A stretch of DNA of 64,000 bases from Prevotella sp. BV3P1 (GCF_000479005.1 NZ_AWXC01000062.1:1-64000), one strand, 5' to 3'; counted from the first letter of the stretch, positions 34,733 through 44,517 are shown. Program-made: numbers and translations. Notes: generated by a model not told the origin, from the sequence alone.

Positions 34733-36703
34733 TTACAGCAAGCAGATCAATGCCAACGTCAATGCTACACTACCTGTAAGGAACCAAATGGCATATTGTC
34801 TCACATCGCCACTCTGCCAAGGTCGGATGCTTTCGCCTGCCTCCTGAGTACCCCATGCCAAGAAGTTAAAGAAGCCATCAATAACATGACGGTCGAACCA
34901 AGCAATGGGACGACTAACACAACGGAAGATAATTTTGTGTGTCACAAACTGCCAAACCTCGTCCATATAGAAACGTTTGTAAGCAGCGCGGTGCAAGGTA
35001 GGGAAAGTACTTGCCAACTTGTCTGCCACTGGCGTTTTCTCTCCTTTATACATAAAGGTAGCAAGACCGATGGCAAGCAATGCCAATACGGTACTGGTAA
35101 TCGCCACTGACCAGTTGGTATGCGTATTAAACCCAATGCCGTTGGCAGACACCAACTGTCCTGCACGTGTCCCCCAAAGGAAGACGGTACAAGTGATGAG
35201 CGACAAGAATATCAACGGAAAGGTCATTACTGCAGGAGCTTCGTGAGGCGCATGCACGTTGGGTTCGCCCTGATGTGACTCGTAATAGCTCTTGCCCCAG
35301 AAGATAACGTAATACAAACGGAACATATAGAAGGCGGTCATCATGGCAATACCGCTCATCACCATTCCCATGACGGGGTGAAAGTTGTAACAAGCCACCA
35401 ATATCTCATCCTTTGAATAGAATCCAGAGAAAGGTGGAATGCCCGAAATAGCAAGACATGAAATCAAGAACGTAATGTGGGTGATGGGCATGTACTTGCG
35501 AAGTCCTCCCATATAATACTTCTCATTGGAGTGTACGGCATGAATCACACATCCTGCACCCAAGAACAAACAAGCCTTGAACATGGCATGCGTAAACAGA
35601 TGGAACATGCTTGCCATATATCCTAAGCCTTGTACGTCGGCATATTCTTCGGTCATTGCTACCGCACCTGTGGTAGGATCGGGTAAGCAAACGCCCAAAG
35701 CAACGAGCATAAAACCTATCTGCGAAATGGTTGAGAATGCCAAGACACGCTTGATGTCACTCTGTGCGCACGCCACGGCAGCTGCATAAAAGGCGGTAAA
35801 GGCAGCAATATAAGCAATCCAATGCAACTGCTCGGGCGCATATTCCACGAACAAGGGGAACATACTTGCCACCAAATACACACCTGCCACCACCATCGTA
35901 GCAGCGTGAATCAATGCAGAAACTGGAGTTGGACCTTCCATGGCATCAGGCAACCAAATGTGTAAAGGGAACATGGCTGATTTACCTGCACCACCAATAA
36001 ACATCAGGAACAGCGCTAACGGCATCACCCAAGCGGCATGAGCAGCATGAGTTGCCAATTCTGGCGTAGCAGTTAAATCGTAATTGAATGTACCTACATA
36101 GAAGCTATAAAACAGGATACCGATTAAAAAGAACAAATCGGCAAAGCGTGTCACAATGAAAGCTTTCTTAGAAGCCGCCACAGCTGTGTGCATGGGATAA
36201 TAGAAACCGATGAGCAGGTAAGAGCTAACGCCCACCAACTCCCAAAACAAATACATCTGGAAAATATTGGTTGCCACTACCAAGCCCAACATTGACATGG
36301 TGAAGAGCGAAAGGAAAGCATAATAACGCTGAAAACCTTTCTCTCCGTGCATATAGCCAAAGGAATAGATGTGCACCATGAAACTGACCGTAGAGATAAC
36401 CACTAACATCATCACAGAAATAGGTGTCAACCTAAAACCGATGTTAAAGGTAAGCAGTTCGGTAAACTTCAACCACGTAATATTAAAAGGTGTAATGGTG
36501 GGATATAATCCGTCAACGCCACGCCCTACGCCTATAAAATATTCATAAGCGGTGTAGCAAGAAAGACAGAACACCGTACCAAGCACCACGGTGCCAATGA
36601 GTCCAGCCACCTTATGACTCATCTTCATACCCAACAGTCCAAGTATCAGGAAACTGAGTGCAGGTAGAAGAAGTATTAAATATACATAACTGTAATCCAT
36701 CAT
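34733..36703 (-). CDS. nuoL: Complex I subunit L
   Basis: The 656-residue subunit is the largest antiporter-like protein of the membrane arm. It has FWELVGVSSYLLIGFYYP with the helix-5 Glu, GKSAMFPLHIWLPDAMEGPT and KRVLAFSTISQIGFMLVAL. A long C-terminal region ends in a further membrane helix, fitting the lateral helix of NuoL. It begins MMDYSYV one base after the nuoK stop; either Met could start. Confidence 0.95.
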   Translation of the reverse strand: MMDYSYVYLILLLPALSFLILGLLGMKMSHKVAGLIGTVVLGTVFCLSCYTAYEYFIGVGRGVDGLYPTITPFNITWLKFTELLTFNIGFRLTPISVMMLVVISTVSFMVHIYSFGYMHGEKGFQRYYAFLSLFTMSMLGLVVATNIFQMYLFWELVGVSSYLLIGFYYPMHTAVAASKKAFIVTRFADLFFLIGILFYSFYVGTFNYDLTATPELATHAAHAAWVMPLALFLMFIGGAGKSAMFPLHIWLPDAMEGPTPVSALIHAATMVVAGVYLVASMFPLFVEYAPEQLHWIAYIAAFTAFYAAAVACAQSDIKRVLAFSTISQIGFMLVALGVCLPDPTTGAVAMTEEYADVQGLGYMASMFHLFTHAMFKACLFLGAGCVIHAVHSNEKYYMGGLRKYMPITHITFLISCLAISGIPPFSGFYSKDEILVACYNFHPVMGMVMSGIAMMTAFYMFRLYYVIFWGKSYYESHQGEPNVHAPHEAPAVMTFPLIFLSLITCTVFLWGTRAGQLVSANGIGFNTHTNWSVAITSTVLALLAIGLATFMYKGEKTPVADKLASTFPTLHRAAYKRFYMDEVWQFVTHKIIFRCVSRPIAWFDRHVIDGFFNFLAWGTQEAGESIRPWQSGDVRQYAIWFLTGSVALTLALICLL

Positions 36704-36704
36704 C

Positions 36705-37013
36705 TTATAATTTCATATTTTCAATACTGTTCACCTGATCACTACCAAAGTTTCGGTAAACGTTTATAATAATGGCAATCGCCACCGCTGTCTCGGCAGC
36801 ACTGATGCCAATGGAGAACAACGTGAAGAAAAAGCCCTCCAACTGTTCGGGGAACAGGATGCGGTTAAATACAGCAAAGTTGATGTCTGCGGAGTTAAGA
36901 ACCAACTCTACGGAGATTAACATTGCCAACAAATTTCGACGAGTAACGAAGCCAAATACGCCAATAAAAAACAATAGCGCACTCAGACCTATCAAACATT
37001 CAACGGGTATCAT
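36705..37013 (-). CDS. nuoK: Complex I subunit K
   Basis: The 102-residue subunit has three membrane helices with the two conserved acidic residues in helices 2 and 3 (MLISVELVLNSADINF and SIGISAAETAVAIAI). The ATG overlaps the nuoJ stop by four bases (ATGA), implying translational coupling. The N2-side loop RRNLLAMLISVE is conserved. Confidence 0.95.
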   Translation of the reverse strand: MIPVECLIGLSALLFFIGVFGFVTRRNLLAMLISVELVLNSADINFAVFNRILFPEQLEGFFFTLFSIGISAAETAVAIAIIINVYRNFGSDQVNSIENMKL

Positions 37014-37531
37014 TTATCATCCTCCTTTCTGGCAATCAACAAACCGCCAATGATACATGCCAACAAGAACACAGAAATGAGTTCAAAGGGCAAAACATAC
37101 TGATATTTTTCAGAGCCTACCAATGCTTGTCCAATGACATTCATCGGGACTTCTGCATCGGCAACCTGCGTTGCTTGATGAATAAACTGATTCTTCACCA
37201 AGACACCTATCACGGTAGCCAGTCCTATCAATGAGAGCAAAGCCCCCTGAATGACGCGTGAACCTTTGAGATGTTCTACTAATCCTTGGAGCGTACGCTT
37301 GGATACCAACTGTATTGCAAAGATATAGAGTATCGTGATGCCCCCTGCATAAATAGCAATCTGTGCTGCTCCCAAATATGTATATCCTAAAAGGAAATAG
37401 ATACCTGCAACACCAAATAAAACAAATATCAGAAAGGTAGCCGCCCGCATAATCCTTTTTGTTAGTACACACATGATGGCAGAGCCCAAGATGACGACTG
37501 CCAAAATGCAAAACATGATTAAATTAGCCAT
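37010..37531 (-). CDS. nuoJ: Complex I subunit J
   Basis: The 173-residue membrane subunit has five hydrophobic helices. The conserved helix-3 segment is YTYLGAAQIAIYAGGITILYIF, which contains the pi-bulge Tyr/Gly region next to the quinone channel. It starts 14 nt after nuoI and overlaps nuoK by four bases. Confidence 0.93.
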   Translation of the reverse strand: MANLIMFCILAVVILGSAIMCVLTKRIMRAATFLIFVLFGVAGIYFLLGYTYLGAAQIAIYAGGITILYIFAIQLVSKRTLQGLVEHLKGSRVIQGALLSLIGLATVIGVLVKNQFIHQATQVADAEVPMNVIGQALVGSEKYQYVLPFELISVFLLACIIGGLLIARKEDDK

Positions 37532-37545
37532 ATACGTTACTACTT

Positions 37546-38079
37546 TTATTTGGTTTTGGTATTAAATTGTCCAATGGTCAGCGGTGCCCCACCGTCTATC
37601 AAGCCTGGCAAACTTCCGCCTTGATACACTTCCTTGTCAAGGTGCATGGTCAAGGAATCTCGCTCGAACACACTGTTTTCAAAGTCGTTGGTAAACTCAA
37701 TGGCGTTGAAGTTGCAAGAGTTGACACAGAGTTGGCAGAACATACAATCGCCTAATTTGTACTGATAGTCTACCAATTGTTTCTTTTTCTTGCCCGTCTC
37801 TTCGTTGACAACCATTTCACTCTTAATGAGTATGGTCTCATTGGGACATGCTTTCTCGCACATAGTGCACGCTACACAGTTGTGAGTGCCGTCTTCGTTA
37901 CGCTTAAACACTAAGCGTCCGCGGTGACGTTGAGCCACATGCAGTGTCGTCTTGCGATTCTCTGGATATTGTTCGGTGCTCTTTGGGGTGAAGTATTCCT
38001 TCAAGGTAACCCTCAAACCCGTTACGAGCGACGTGATAGCATACCAGATTCCGCTAAAATATGATTGTTTATTTTCCAT
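37546..38079 (-). CDS. nuoI: Complex I subunit I, two 4Fe-4S ferredoxin
   Basis: The 177-residue peripheral-arm subunit has two CxxCxxCxxxC motifs: CVACTMCEKACP near residue 63 and CMFCQLCVNSCN near 112. They would hold clusters N6a and N6b. The second motif has Asn instead of the usual Pro after the last Cys. Without NuoEFG in the operon these clusters are the most likely entry point for electrons, perhaps from a ferredoxin; that last step is inference. Confidence 0.94.
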   Translation of the reverse strand: MENKQSYFSGIWYAITSLVTGLRVTLKEYFTPKSTEQYPENRKTTLHVAQRHRGRLVFKRNEDGTHNCVACTMCEKACPNETILIKSEMVVNEETGKKKKQLVDYQYKLGDCMFCQLCVNSCNFNAIEFTNDFENSVFERDSLTMHLDKEVYQGGSLPGLIDGGAPLTIGQFNTKTK

Positions 38080-38108
38080 CTTACTGAATCTTCAAGAAAT
38101 GAAACGAT

Positions 38109-39194
38109 TTAACCGTGGATACCAAAAGCCACACAAATGGTCATCAGTATGAGATTTACCAATGCCAATGGCATGAGATACTTCCACTCTAAAGTTAAGA
38201 TTTGGTCAATTCTCAAACGTGGGAACGTCCAGCGAATCCACATCAGAAGCCAAACTACAACAAAAGTCTTACCTAAGAACCACACAATGCCTGGAATATA
38301 ATTCATCACCGCATCGAAGCCTTCGACACCAATATTGAAAGGTGCCCAACCGCCTAAGAACACGGCAGTTGCTAATCCTGCGATGACAAATAGATTGAGG
38401 TATTCTGCCAAATAGTAGAAACCAAAGCCCATACCCGAATACTCAGTATGGTATCCAGCAGTCAACTCGCTCTCTGCCTCTGCCAAGTCGAACGGTCCAC
38501 GGTTCGCTTCAGCATTGCCAGCTACCAAGAACAACAAGAATGCAATGATAGCAGGAAGGTGTCCTTTAATAATTAACCAGTTCCATGGTCCTGTCTGTGC
38601 TTCCACAATTCCGCTCATTTGCATCGTTCCCGTCAAGGCAACAGCCGCAATGAGAGTCAGTCCCAAGGTCATTTCATACGAAATCATCTGCACCGCTCCA
38701 CGCATGGCAGACAGAACAGAATATTTGTTATTTGATCCCCATCCTGCCAAAAAGACGCCTAACACACCAATGCTCGATATGGCAGTCACCAAGAAGATGC
38801 CCACGTTAAAATCGAGAATGTGCGCTCCCTTATTCCAAGGAAGGAACGAGAAAGTACCCACTGAGGCAATCACAACAAAGAATGGTGCAATATAATACAA
38901 GAATTTGTCGGCCTTGTCAACGGCAAAGATTTCTTTAATGAGCATCTTAAACACGTCGGCAAACACCTGAAGCGTTCCCCAAAAGCCCACACGCATAGGC
39001 CCGAGACGACATTGGAAGTAGGCACACACCTTACGTTCCATGAATATCAACACTATCGCCAACAAGGCGTAGGCAGTGAGAATGGCGACACCAACGACAA
39101 CACATTCAATGAATATCGTCCAAAAATCGTTCAAACCTAAGGTTTGTCGAAGTAGCGTGTCGAACCATGTGGTTACTATACTAAAATCAAACAT
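38109..39194 (-). CDS. nuoH: Complex I subunit H
   Basis: The 361-residue membrane subunit lines the quinone chamber. Diagnostic segments are ERKVCAYFQCRLGPMRVGFWG, AEANRGPFDLAEAESELTAGYHTEYSGM and the C-terminal RWTFPRLRIDQIL. About eight helices are visible. The cytoplasmic loop with its acidic cluster is intact. It follows nuoCD after an 82-nt gap that contains AAAGCATTGCT, a motif seen in several intergenic regions here. Confidence 0.95.
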   Translation of the reverse strand: MFDFSIVTTWFDTLLRQTLGLNDFWTIFIECVVVGVAILTAYALLAIVLIFMERKVCAYFQCRLGPMRVGFWGTLQVFADVFKMLIKEIFAVDKADKFLYYIAPFFVVIASVGTFSFLPWNKGAHILDFNVGIFLVTAISSIGVLGVFLAGWGSNNKYSVLSAMRGAVQMISYEMTLGLTLIAAVALTGTMQMSGIVEAQTGPWNWLIIKGHLPAIIAFLLFLVAGNAEANRGPFDLAEAESELTAGYHTEYSGMGFGFYYLAEYLNLFVIAGLATAVFLGGWAPFNIGVEGFDAVMNYIPGIVWFLGKTFVVVWLLMWIRWTFPRLRIDQILTLEWKYLMPLALVNLILMTICVAFGIHG

Positions 39195-39276
39195 GATCTA
39201 TTTAAGTTATTTATATTGAACAAGTTGCTATCATGGAGCAAAGCATTGCTACAAGTTTTCAACTTATATATACCTG

Positions 39277-40848
39277 CTATCTATCAATATCTGGAATGAC
39301 AAAGTCGAGCGCCGCACCTGCAGTAACAAGGTCAGCTATCTTTTGTCCTCGTAGCATCTCATCCATCGCAGCAACATGATTCAAGCCCATTGGGCGGAAT
39401 TTCAAGCGGTAAGGCATCTTGTCTCCTTTAGAATCCAAGTAAACTCCTATTTCGCCACGCGAGCCTTCGCATGAGAAATACCATTGTCCTTCAGGCACTT
39501 TGATGATTGGCTTCTGCTTTACATAGAAGTCGCCTGCAGGAATATTATCAATGAGCTGTTCGATGATGCGAATGCTTTGCTTGATTTCCTCAATACGATT
39601 GAGGTATCTACCAAACGAATCACAATGCTCGTTGAGAACTTCATCAAACTCCACCTTGTCGTACATGGCATAGGGATGATTCTTGCGCACATCGTTTTTC
39701 CAGCCAGAAGCACGTCCAGAAGCACCTGTTACACCATAACTAATGATGTTTTCAAGATTCATGGGCGCAATTCCCTTGAAGCGTTGTTGCATGATGACGT
39801 TATCTCCAAACACATCCATGTACTCTTGTAACATGGGTTTGAGATAAGCACACAGTTTCTTGGTGTTATCTACAAAGTTGGGATCGATATCATCCTGGCA
39901 ACCGCCAATGCGGTAATAGTTTTGGATGAGTCGTCCACCCGTAGTCTCCTCCATGACGTTCAACACGTGTTCGCGGTCGCGCATGCTGTACAAGAAGGCT
40001 GTCAAAGCACCCAAATCCTGTGCGCAACAACCTAAATATAGCAAGTGCGAGTCAATACGCTGCAACTCGTCCATGATGGTACGGATGTACTGTATGCGCT
40101 CGGTCAGTTCTATCTCCATCGCCTCTTCAATGACGCCCACCAACGCATGGCGGTTCATCATGGCACTGAGGTAATCCATTCGGTCGGTCAACGCCAAGGT
40201 TTGAGGATAGGTGTACGCCTCGCACATCTTCTCCATTCCACGGTGGATATATCCAAAATGCGGATAGATGTGCTTCACGGTTTCACCGTCTAACACACTT
40301 TGCAAACGAAGTACACCGTGCGTACTGGGGTGTTGAGGACCAATGTTGATCACGAAATCGTTGTCTGTAAACAACGGAACGCGGGTCTCTACCAAGTTAC
40401 CGTTCTTGTCGAGTGAGTATTGGAACGTGTAATCCAACTCCACATCCTCTTCCAAAGTGTACTGGTTGTTCTCGGGCGAGACATCGAAGTTCTTACGAAG
40501 TGGATAGCCCTTGAAATCATTGCGCAAATAAAGACGGCGCATATCCTTATGCCCCAAGAACTTAATACCTAAGAAGTCGTACACTTCACGCTCTAAGATA
40601 TCGGCAGCCTTCCATAGGTTGGAAACAGTATCGAGTACATACTCCTCCCCTATTTGCTGCGCTATCGCCTTGACCGATGTACGTTCGTGAGTTTGTGTGT
40701 TTTCTAAAATATAAATACATCCTAACCCTTCTTCGCCAAAGTCTTCGCCAACAATGGTAACAAGGTAATCGAAATGCTTGTCGTTCTTCAGTTTCGACAT
40801 CTCTTGTGCCAAGTTACTGAATGCAATTTCTATATTTTCTAATTTCAT
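39277..40848 (-). CDS. nuoC: Fused complex I subunit C/D
   Basis: The 523-residue protein is a NuoC-NuoD fusion. Residues about 1-125 are the NuoC 30-kDa domain (AADILEREVYDFLGIKFLGH, then DMRRLYLRNDFKGYPLRK). Residues about 165-523 are the NuoD 49-kDa domain (NIGPQHPSTHGVLRLQSVLDGE, ending VTAGAALDFVIPDIDR). The quinone-site His/Tyr region is present (HPSTHG; MDYLSAMMNRHALVG). Fused nuoCD also occurs in E. coli and is usual in Bacteroidota. It starts 16 nt after nuoB. Confidence 0.95.
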   Translation of the reverse strand: MKLENIEIAFSNLAQEMSKLKNDKHFDYLVTIVGEDFGEEGLGCIYILENTQTHERTSVKAIAQQIGEEYVLDTVSNLWKAADILEREVYDFLGIKFLGHKDMRRLYLRNDFKGYPLRKNFDVSPENNQYTLEEDVELDYTFQYSLDKNGNLVETRVPLFTDNDFVINIGPQHPSTHGVLRLQSVLDGETVKHIYPHFGYIHRGMEKMCEAYTYPQTLALTDRMDYLSAMMNRHALVGVIEEAMEIELTERIQYIRTIMDELQRIDSHLLYLGCCAQDLGALTAFLYSMRDREHVLNVMEETTGGRLIQNYYRIGGCQDDIDPNFVDNTKKLCAYLKPMLQEYMDVFGDNVIMQQRFKGIAPMNLENIISYGVTGASGRASGWKNDVRKNHPYAMYDKVEFDEVLNEHCDSFGRYLNRIEEIKQSIRIIEQLIDNIPAGDFYVKQKPIIKVPEGQWYFSCEGSRGEIGVYLDSKGDKMPYRLKFRPMGLNHVAAMDEMLRGQKIADLVTAGAALDFVIPDIDR

Positions 40849-40864
40849 ATCCGATATACCTTAT

Positions 40865-41560
40865 TTAATGTTGATGTTCTAACTCTTCTTGAGGATGAAA
40901 GTCTTCGGGAACATGAGTCACTACGATAGGCTTGTTTTCCTTCAGTTTTTGTTGGTACACCTCTGCGTTACTCAATCCGTGTTGGTGAGCCTCTTGCTTA
41001 TGGTTGACACCTCCGAAGAATTTTTCTACTTTGATTTTGCGCTGCAACTGCATCATGCCATACATGATAGCCTCTGGACGTGGCGGACATCCCGGTATGA
41101 AGACATCAACAGGAACAATCTCATCAATTCCTCTTACCACGTGATAACTGCTCTTGAACGGACCGCCAGAAATGGCACATCCACCCACGGCAATAACGTA
41201 CTTGGGTTCTGCCATTTCATCGTATAGACGTCTAAAAGCAGGTGCCATTTTGTTAGTAATGGTTCCAGCACACATAATCAGATCGGCTTGTCGTGGAGAG
41301 TTACGCGTCACCTCAAATCCGAAACGAGCGAAATCGTAACGAGCGCATCCCACTGCCATAAACTCAATACCGCAACAGCTGGTGGCGAAGGTCAAGCTCC
41401 AGAGCGAATTGGCACGTCCCCAGTTAATCAATTGGTCCAGCGACCCAGTGACAACGTTCACGCCTCCTTCATGGAGTTCGTCAACAATGCGTTCCAACGA
41501 TTCGTTGTCCTTAAACTCCCCGTAAGGAATACTCTTGATATACGGTTTCTTTATTTCCAT
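40865..41560 (-). CDS. nuoB: Complex I subunit B, N2 cluster protein
   Basis: The product of about 231 residues carries the N2 4Fe-4S ligands: tandem cysteines in FATSCCGIEFMAVG, Cys in LIMCAGTITNKM and Cys in FIPGCPPRPEAI. N2 passes electrons to quinone at the NuoD/H interface. The ATG at 41560 (MEIKKPYIK) overlaps the nuoA stop by 10 nt; an upstream in-frame Met would overlap more. The C-terminal 60 residues (KQEAHQHGLSNAEV onward) are a charged, His-rich extension. Confidence 0.94.
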   Translation of the reverse strand: MEIKKPYIKSIPYGEFKDNESLERIVDELHEGGVNVVTGSLDQLINWGRANSLWSLTFATSCCGIEFMAVGCARYDFARFGFEVTRNSPRQADLIMCAGTITNKMAPAFRRLYDEMAEPKYVIAVGGCAISGGPFKSSYHVVRGIDEIVPVDVFIPGCPPRPEAIMYGMMQLQRKIKVEKFFGGVNHKQEAHQHGLSNAEVYQQKLKENKPIVVTHVPEDFHPQEELEHQH

Positions 41561-41901
41561 TCCAAAGCTCCTTTCCGCCAAGCATACGCCAAGCCTAAGA
41601 CAAGTACCATGAGGAAGAAACCGATGCTAACCAAAGCCATAGCTCCAAAATCTCGCACAACTACCGCCCATGGATAGAGCAGTACAGTCTCGATATCGAA
41701 CATGAGGAAAAGGATAGCGAATAGGTAATAACCAACGTGCATGGGAAGCCACGAAGAACCTCTCGTTGGGATACCACTCTCATAGGGTTCGCCTTTTACC
41801 GCATTATACGAGCGCGGACCAATTAACTTTGCGATGACATAAGCTGCCACTACCAAGGTTACGGCCGTCAACAAAACGGTAACGAATAAAGTAAAATTCA
41901 T
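41551..41901 (-). CDS. nuoA: Complex I subunit A, first gene of the operon
   Basis: The 116-residue three-helix membrane subunit has the conserved loop KGEPYESGIPTRGSSWLP with the ND3-loop region (a Cys in mitochondria, Gly-Ile here) and FLMFDIETVLLYPWAVV. I start it at MNFTLFVT (41901); an upstream Met at 41952 would prepend a basic, poly-Ile stretch unlike the family. A TAACTTTG -7 box lies at 41976-41969 on the minus strand, with a weak CTTG at 22-nt spacing, giving a leader of about 60 nt. Confidence 0.92.
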   Translation of the reverse strand: MNFTLFVTVLLTAVTLVVAAYVIAKLIGPRSYNAVKGEPYESGIPTRGSSWLPMHVGYYLFAILFLMFDIETVLLYPWAVVVRDFGAMALVSIGFFLMVLVLGLAYAWRKGALEWK

Positions 41902-41976
41902 AAAAAGTATTATAATTATAATTGTTCTCGCTTTCTGTCGAAACACATACATTTTTACTAATGCGATGCAAAGTTA

Positions 41977-42742
41977 ATCATTATTTTGAGATTTTTTACA
42001 AGATATGACAAAAAAAATAGATTAAATTGCTAACTTCAGATTGCAAAATATGATTCTCGAGTGATTGTTTTATTTTCTGAGCAACAATGCACTTGTTTAA
42101 CTTCCACTAACATCATACAAATAAAAGTAAAAAGTTGATAGTATTTGAAGGCATATAATATTTGAAAATTCTTAACACAAGGCATTAGAAAACTCTCGGA
42201 TTTTAGGGCAAAATCCTGGCGATATTTTCAATCAACCTCATGGTCGACGGCAAATATGCGAATTTTACAAAATGCTGATATAGATAGACTTACGAACCTG
42301 AAAGCAGAAAGAACAGAGGTTAACTCTATGCCTTAGGCATCAAAAAGGGCGAAATTGGCATCTTAGAACCATGCTATAAGGGTGCAAAAGCTATCTTTTA
42401 GCACGACTAAAGCATGCAGATATGATGATTAAAGCATAGAAATAAGGTGGTAACTCACTATCTTAACACCTTCAAAAATGCTAAAACAAAGAAAACTCGG
42501 ACTAATTTTTCTTATTTATCTCAATGCTTTAACAAGGGGAAAGATGCTTAAAAACAAGCATAAAAGTTTACAATATTTACCTCTTCCCATTTTATCACAA
42601 ATAAATTCAGAGCAAAATCCCTACGCAGGAATTAAGGAAGAAGACAGAAAATGAAGGCTGCGAGCAATCATATCCTGCCTCAAATAGTGTCAAATAAACT
42701 TGGCTATGCCCAATAACACTATTTGAGGAGAATTTCAAAATA
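41977..42742. other. Gene-free stretch upstream of nuo
   Basis: About 760 bases contain no credible gene. A perfect inverted repeat (42678-42690 with 42716-42728) lies 15 nt after the T9SS cargo stop and may be its terminator, though no T run follows. The interval 42330-42560 is rich in AAAGCAT/ATGCTTT words. It could be a degenerate relative of the dispersed element, but the diagnostic landmarks do not fall at the right offsets. Confidence 0.45.
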
Positions 42743-43774
42743 CTATTGCACCAATAGCTTTTTACCGTTTACAATGTAAATGCCTCGAGGCAGATCTGAG
42801 AGTTTTTCTGCAAATACACGCTGTCCTGACAGCGTGTAGATTTTATTCTCGCTTGTACGTTTCGCTGTGGTTTCTATCTGCTGTATACCTGTTGTTTTTG
42901 TTACTGATTCAATAAGAATTACAGATGAGAGTTCCTCGGCATAGTAAGGATCACCGGCCCCATCAAAGGTATTGTTCTTTGTATTCAACAACCAATAGCC
43001 CAGTACCTCAGCATAAGAGTTGGCATGTGTTCCTCTTTTGGATTTTATAAAGAATTTACCAAAAAGATTAAGTACATTTGTGGTTTGGGCTTTTGCACCA
43101 GTGCGTGCCTTTTGCAACTCAAGTCTGTTGACATACTCATCCAATTCGTCCGTCACACCGTTCACGGAGAAGTTGGTAAGCCAAGTGGGAGCGGGTGTCA
43201 TGACAGGGTAACTTAACCACTTGTTATCGATAGTCTTGAAAGCAACTTTTCCATTCTTCAAGACATGAGCCGTGAAACAGGCCGACTCATCAGGCAACTG
43301 CCTTGCTGTTACCTCATGGGTAACCAACTTACCATTCAAATAGTCAAGCAAAAAAGTCTTTTGGGGGTTATGGTCAAAAAACTTAATGGTGTAGCGTTTG
43401 CCATGCTCTGGCTTTTCTACATCATCATCGTCAAGATATGCCTGTCTGGCTGTTTCCAATTCTTCCTTGGTATAGTTTTTCGGTGCATCACAAATTTTTC
43501 TAAGGGCGATACGACTTTGAGCATTTGCCTTTGGGTATCCTACACCCTTAAAAGTCAGCAACAACTTTGGCAATATCAAATCGTTTGGTTGTATCACGTT
43601 ACCACTTTCTGTCGAACGGGTAGTCACTGCATCGTAAACGATATTTAGATCAGACTTTATCTCTTTGGTTGTTGCTTCTTGTATGCCGATGTCATGACCT
43701 GCTGCAAATACAGCATTCCATTTGATTGCAAAATATAGAAGGATAGCGCAAAATAATTGTAATTTTGTGTTCAT
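42743..43774 (-). CDS. Secreted protein of unknown function with type A T9SS domain
   Basis: The 343-residue product has a signal peptide (residues 1-24, FAIKWNAVFA). Its C-terminal sorting domain has KIYTLSGQRVFAEKL and DLPRGIYIVNGKKLLVQ, the form used by the type IX secretion system in Prevotella-like bacteria. The body contains repeated Lys/Thr-rich segments and no catalytic motif I recognise. A 190-nt upstream region has a terminator-like hairpin. Possible surface or exported cargo; function not assignable. Confidence 0.78.
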   Translation of the reverse strand: MNTKLQLFCAILLYFAIKWNAVFAAGHDIGIQEATTKEIKSDLNIVYDAVTTRSTESGNVIQPNDLILPKLLLTFKGVGYPKANAQSRIALRKICDAPKNYTKEELETARQAYLDDDDVEKPEHGKRYTIKFFDHNPQKTFLLDYLNGKLVTHEVTARQLPDESACFTAHVLKNGKVAFKTIDNKWLSYPVMTPAPTWLTNFSVNGVTDELDEYVNRLELQKARTGAKAQTTNVLNLFGKFFIKSKRGTHANSYAEVLGYWLLNTKNNTFDGAGDPYYAEELSSVILIESVTKTTGIQQIETTAKRTSENKIYTLSGQRVFAEKLSDLPRGIYIVNGKKLLVQ

Positions 43775-43956
43775 AAATAAAAAAAAGTTGTTGTTAATTG
43801 ATATAATTATTCAAATCGTCTGCAAAAGTAGCTATTTTTTCCAAAATATCATGCAAATAAAAATAAAATTTTAAACTGAATATTGCAAAATATTCAGCAA
43901 AATAAATATTTCCTAACTACAACACAAGTATCAAGAATTAACCAATTCCTATTTGA

Positions 43957-43994
43957 CACAAAAAGTGGAGCCTTGATATGATATCAGCTCCACT
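43957..43994 (-). terminator. Hairpin upstream of the T9SS cargo gene
   Basis: Arms AGTGGAGC (43964-43971) and GCTCCACT (43987-43994) enclose TGATATGATATCA. On the minus strand the stem is followed by TTTTTGTGTC. It could end transcripts from the small ORF near 44.4 kb or attenuate the cargo gene. Confidence 0.6.
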
Positions 43995-44376
43995 CCACCG
44001 ACCCTCCGTTAAACCCTATTGAAGAATAAGGTCAGTTTGTATCTCGCTTGACATTTTAGAATACTCTTCGTAACTGGTAAAGAGTATTAAAAAATAAATT
44101 TCCTAAAAACCACTATTCACAATTTGTCATAACGAGATGATATGTTATTAATAGGATTACACGAATCTTTCAAAATTGCTTTTTATGCGTTTTGCAAAGT
44201 AGTTTATTCGTAACTATCGGCTAACAGGAAAACAACTTGCATGAGTATCTAACTCACTTTGCAAATATATAGAATATTATCTTACACGTCAATAGCTTTA
44301 AGATTTATTAAGATATCCCAAAGAACCACGTCCATGTATGATGTCGTTCAAAGAACCAACAATTCACTTGGAATGC
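43995..44376. other. AT-rich intergenic stretch
   Basis: No gene is visible. A TATATTTG box on the minus strand near 44264-44271 could serve the T9SS cargo gene, but it lies upstream of the terminator-like hairpin. Confidence 0.35.
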
Positions 44377-44517
44377 CTACAACACCCCAAGGGTGAACGC
44401 TATATAGACCAGCACAGCTAATAAAATCAAGAATAAGATAGTTTTGAATAGGCAACTGGTCACTTTTTTAATAAAAAAGATGGCCATAGCTATGATGACT
44501 ATGCAAAAGATATACAA
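44377..44517 (-). CDS. Small membrane protein ORF, N-terminus uncertain
   Basis: A minus-strand frame encodes YIFCIVIIAMAIFFIKKV then TSCLFKTILFLILLAVLVY and ends FTLGVL: two hydrophobic helices joined by a basic KKVTSCLFK turn. I recall similar short proteins with KKxTxCLxK in Bacteroidales. The frame has no ATG at its start; a TTG at 44517 would give 46 residues. An ATG at 44536 (MSSNF) would join it only if the TTTTT run at 44520-44524 had four bases, so this is either a non-ATG start or a one-base frameshift. Function unknown. Confidence 0.45.
   Translation of the reverse strand: MYIFCIVIIAMAIFFIKKVTSCLFKTILFLILLAVLVYIAFTLGVL

Noticed and set aside
42330..42702. Fourth copy of the dispersed element in minus orientation after the T9SS cargo gene
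   Set aside because: A weak head-like sequence (42702-42686) and an AAAGCATTG word (offset about 170) occur in the right context, but the head matches only partly and the spacing is off by several bases.
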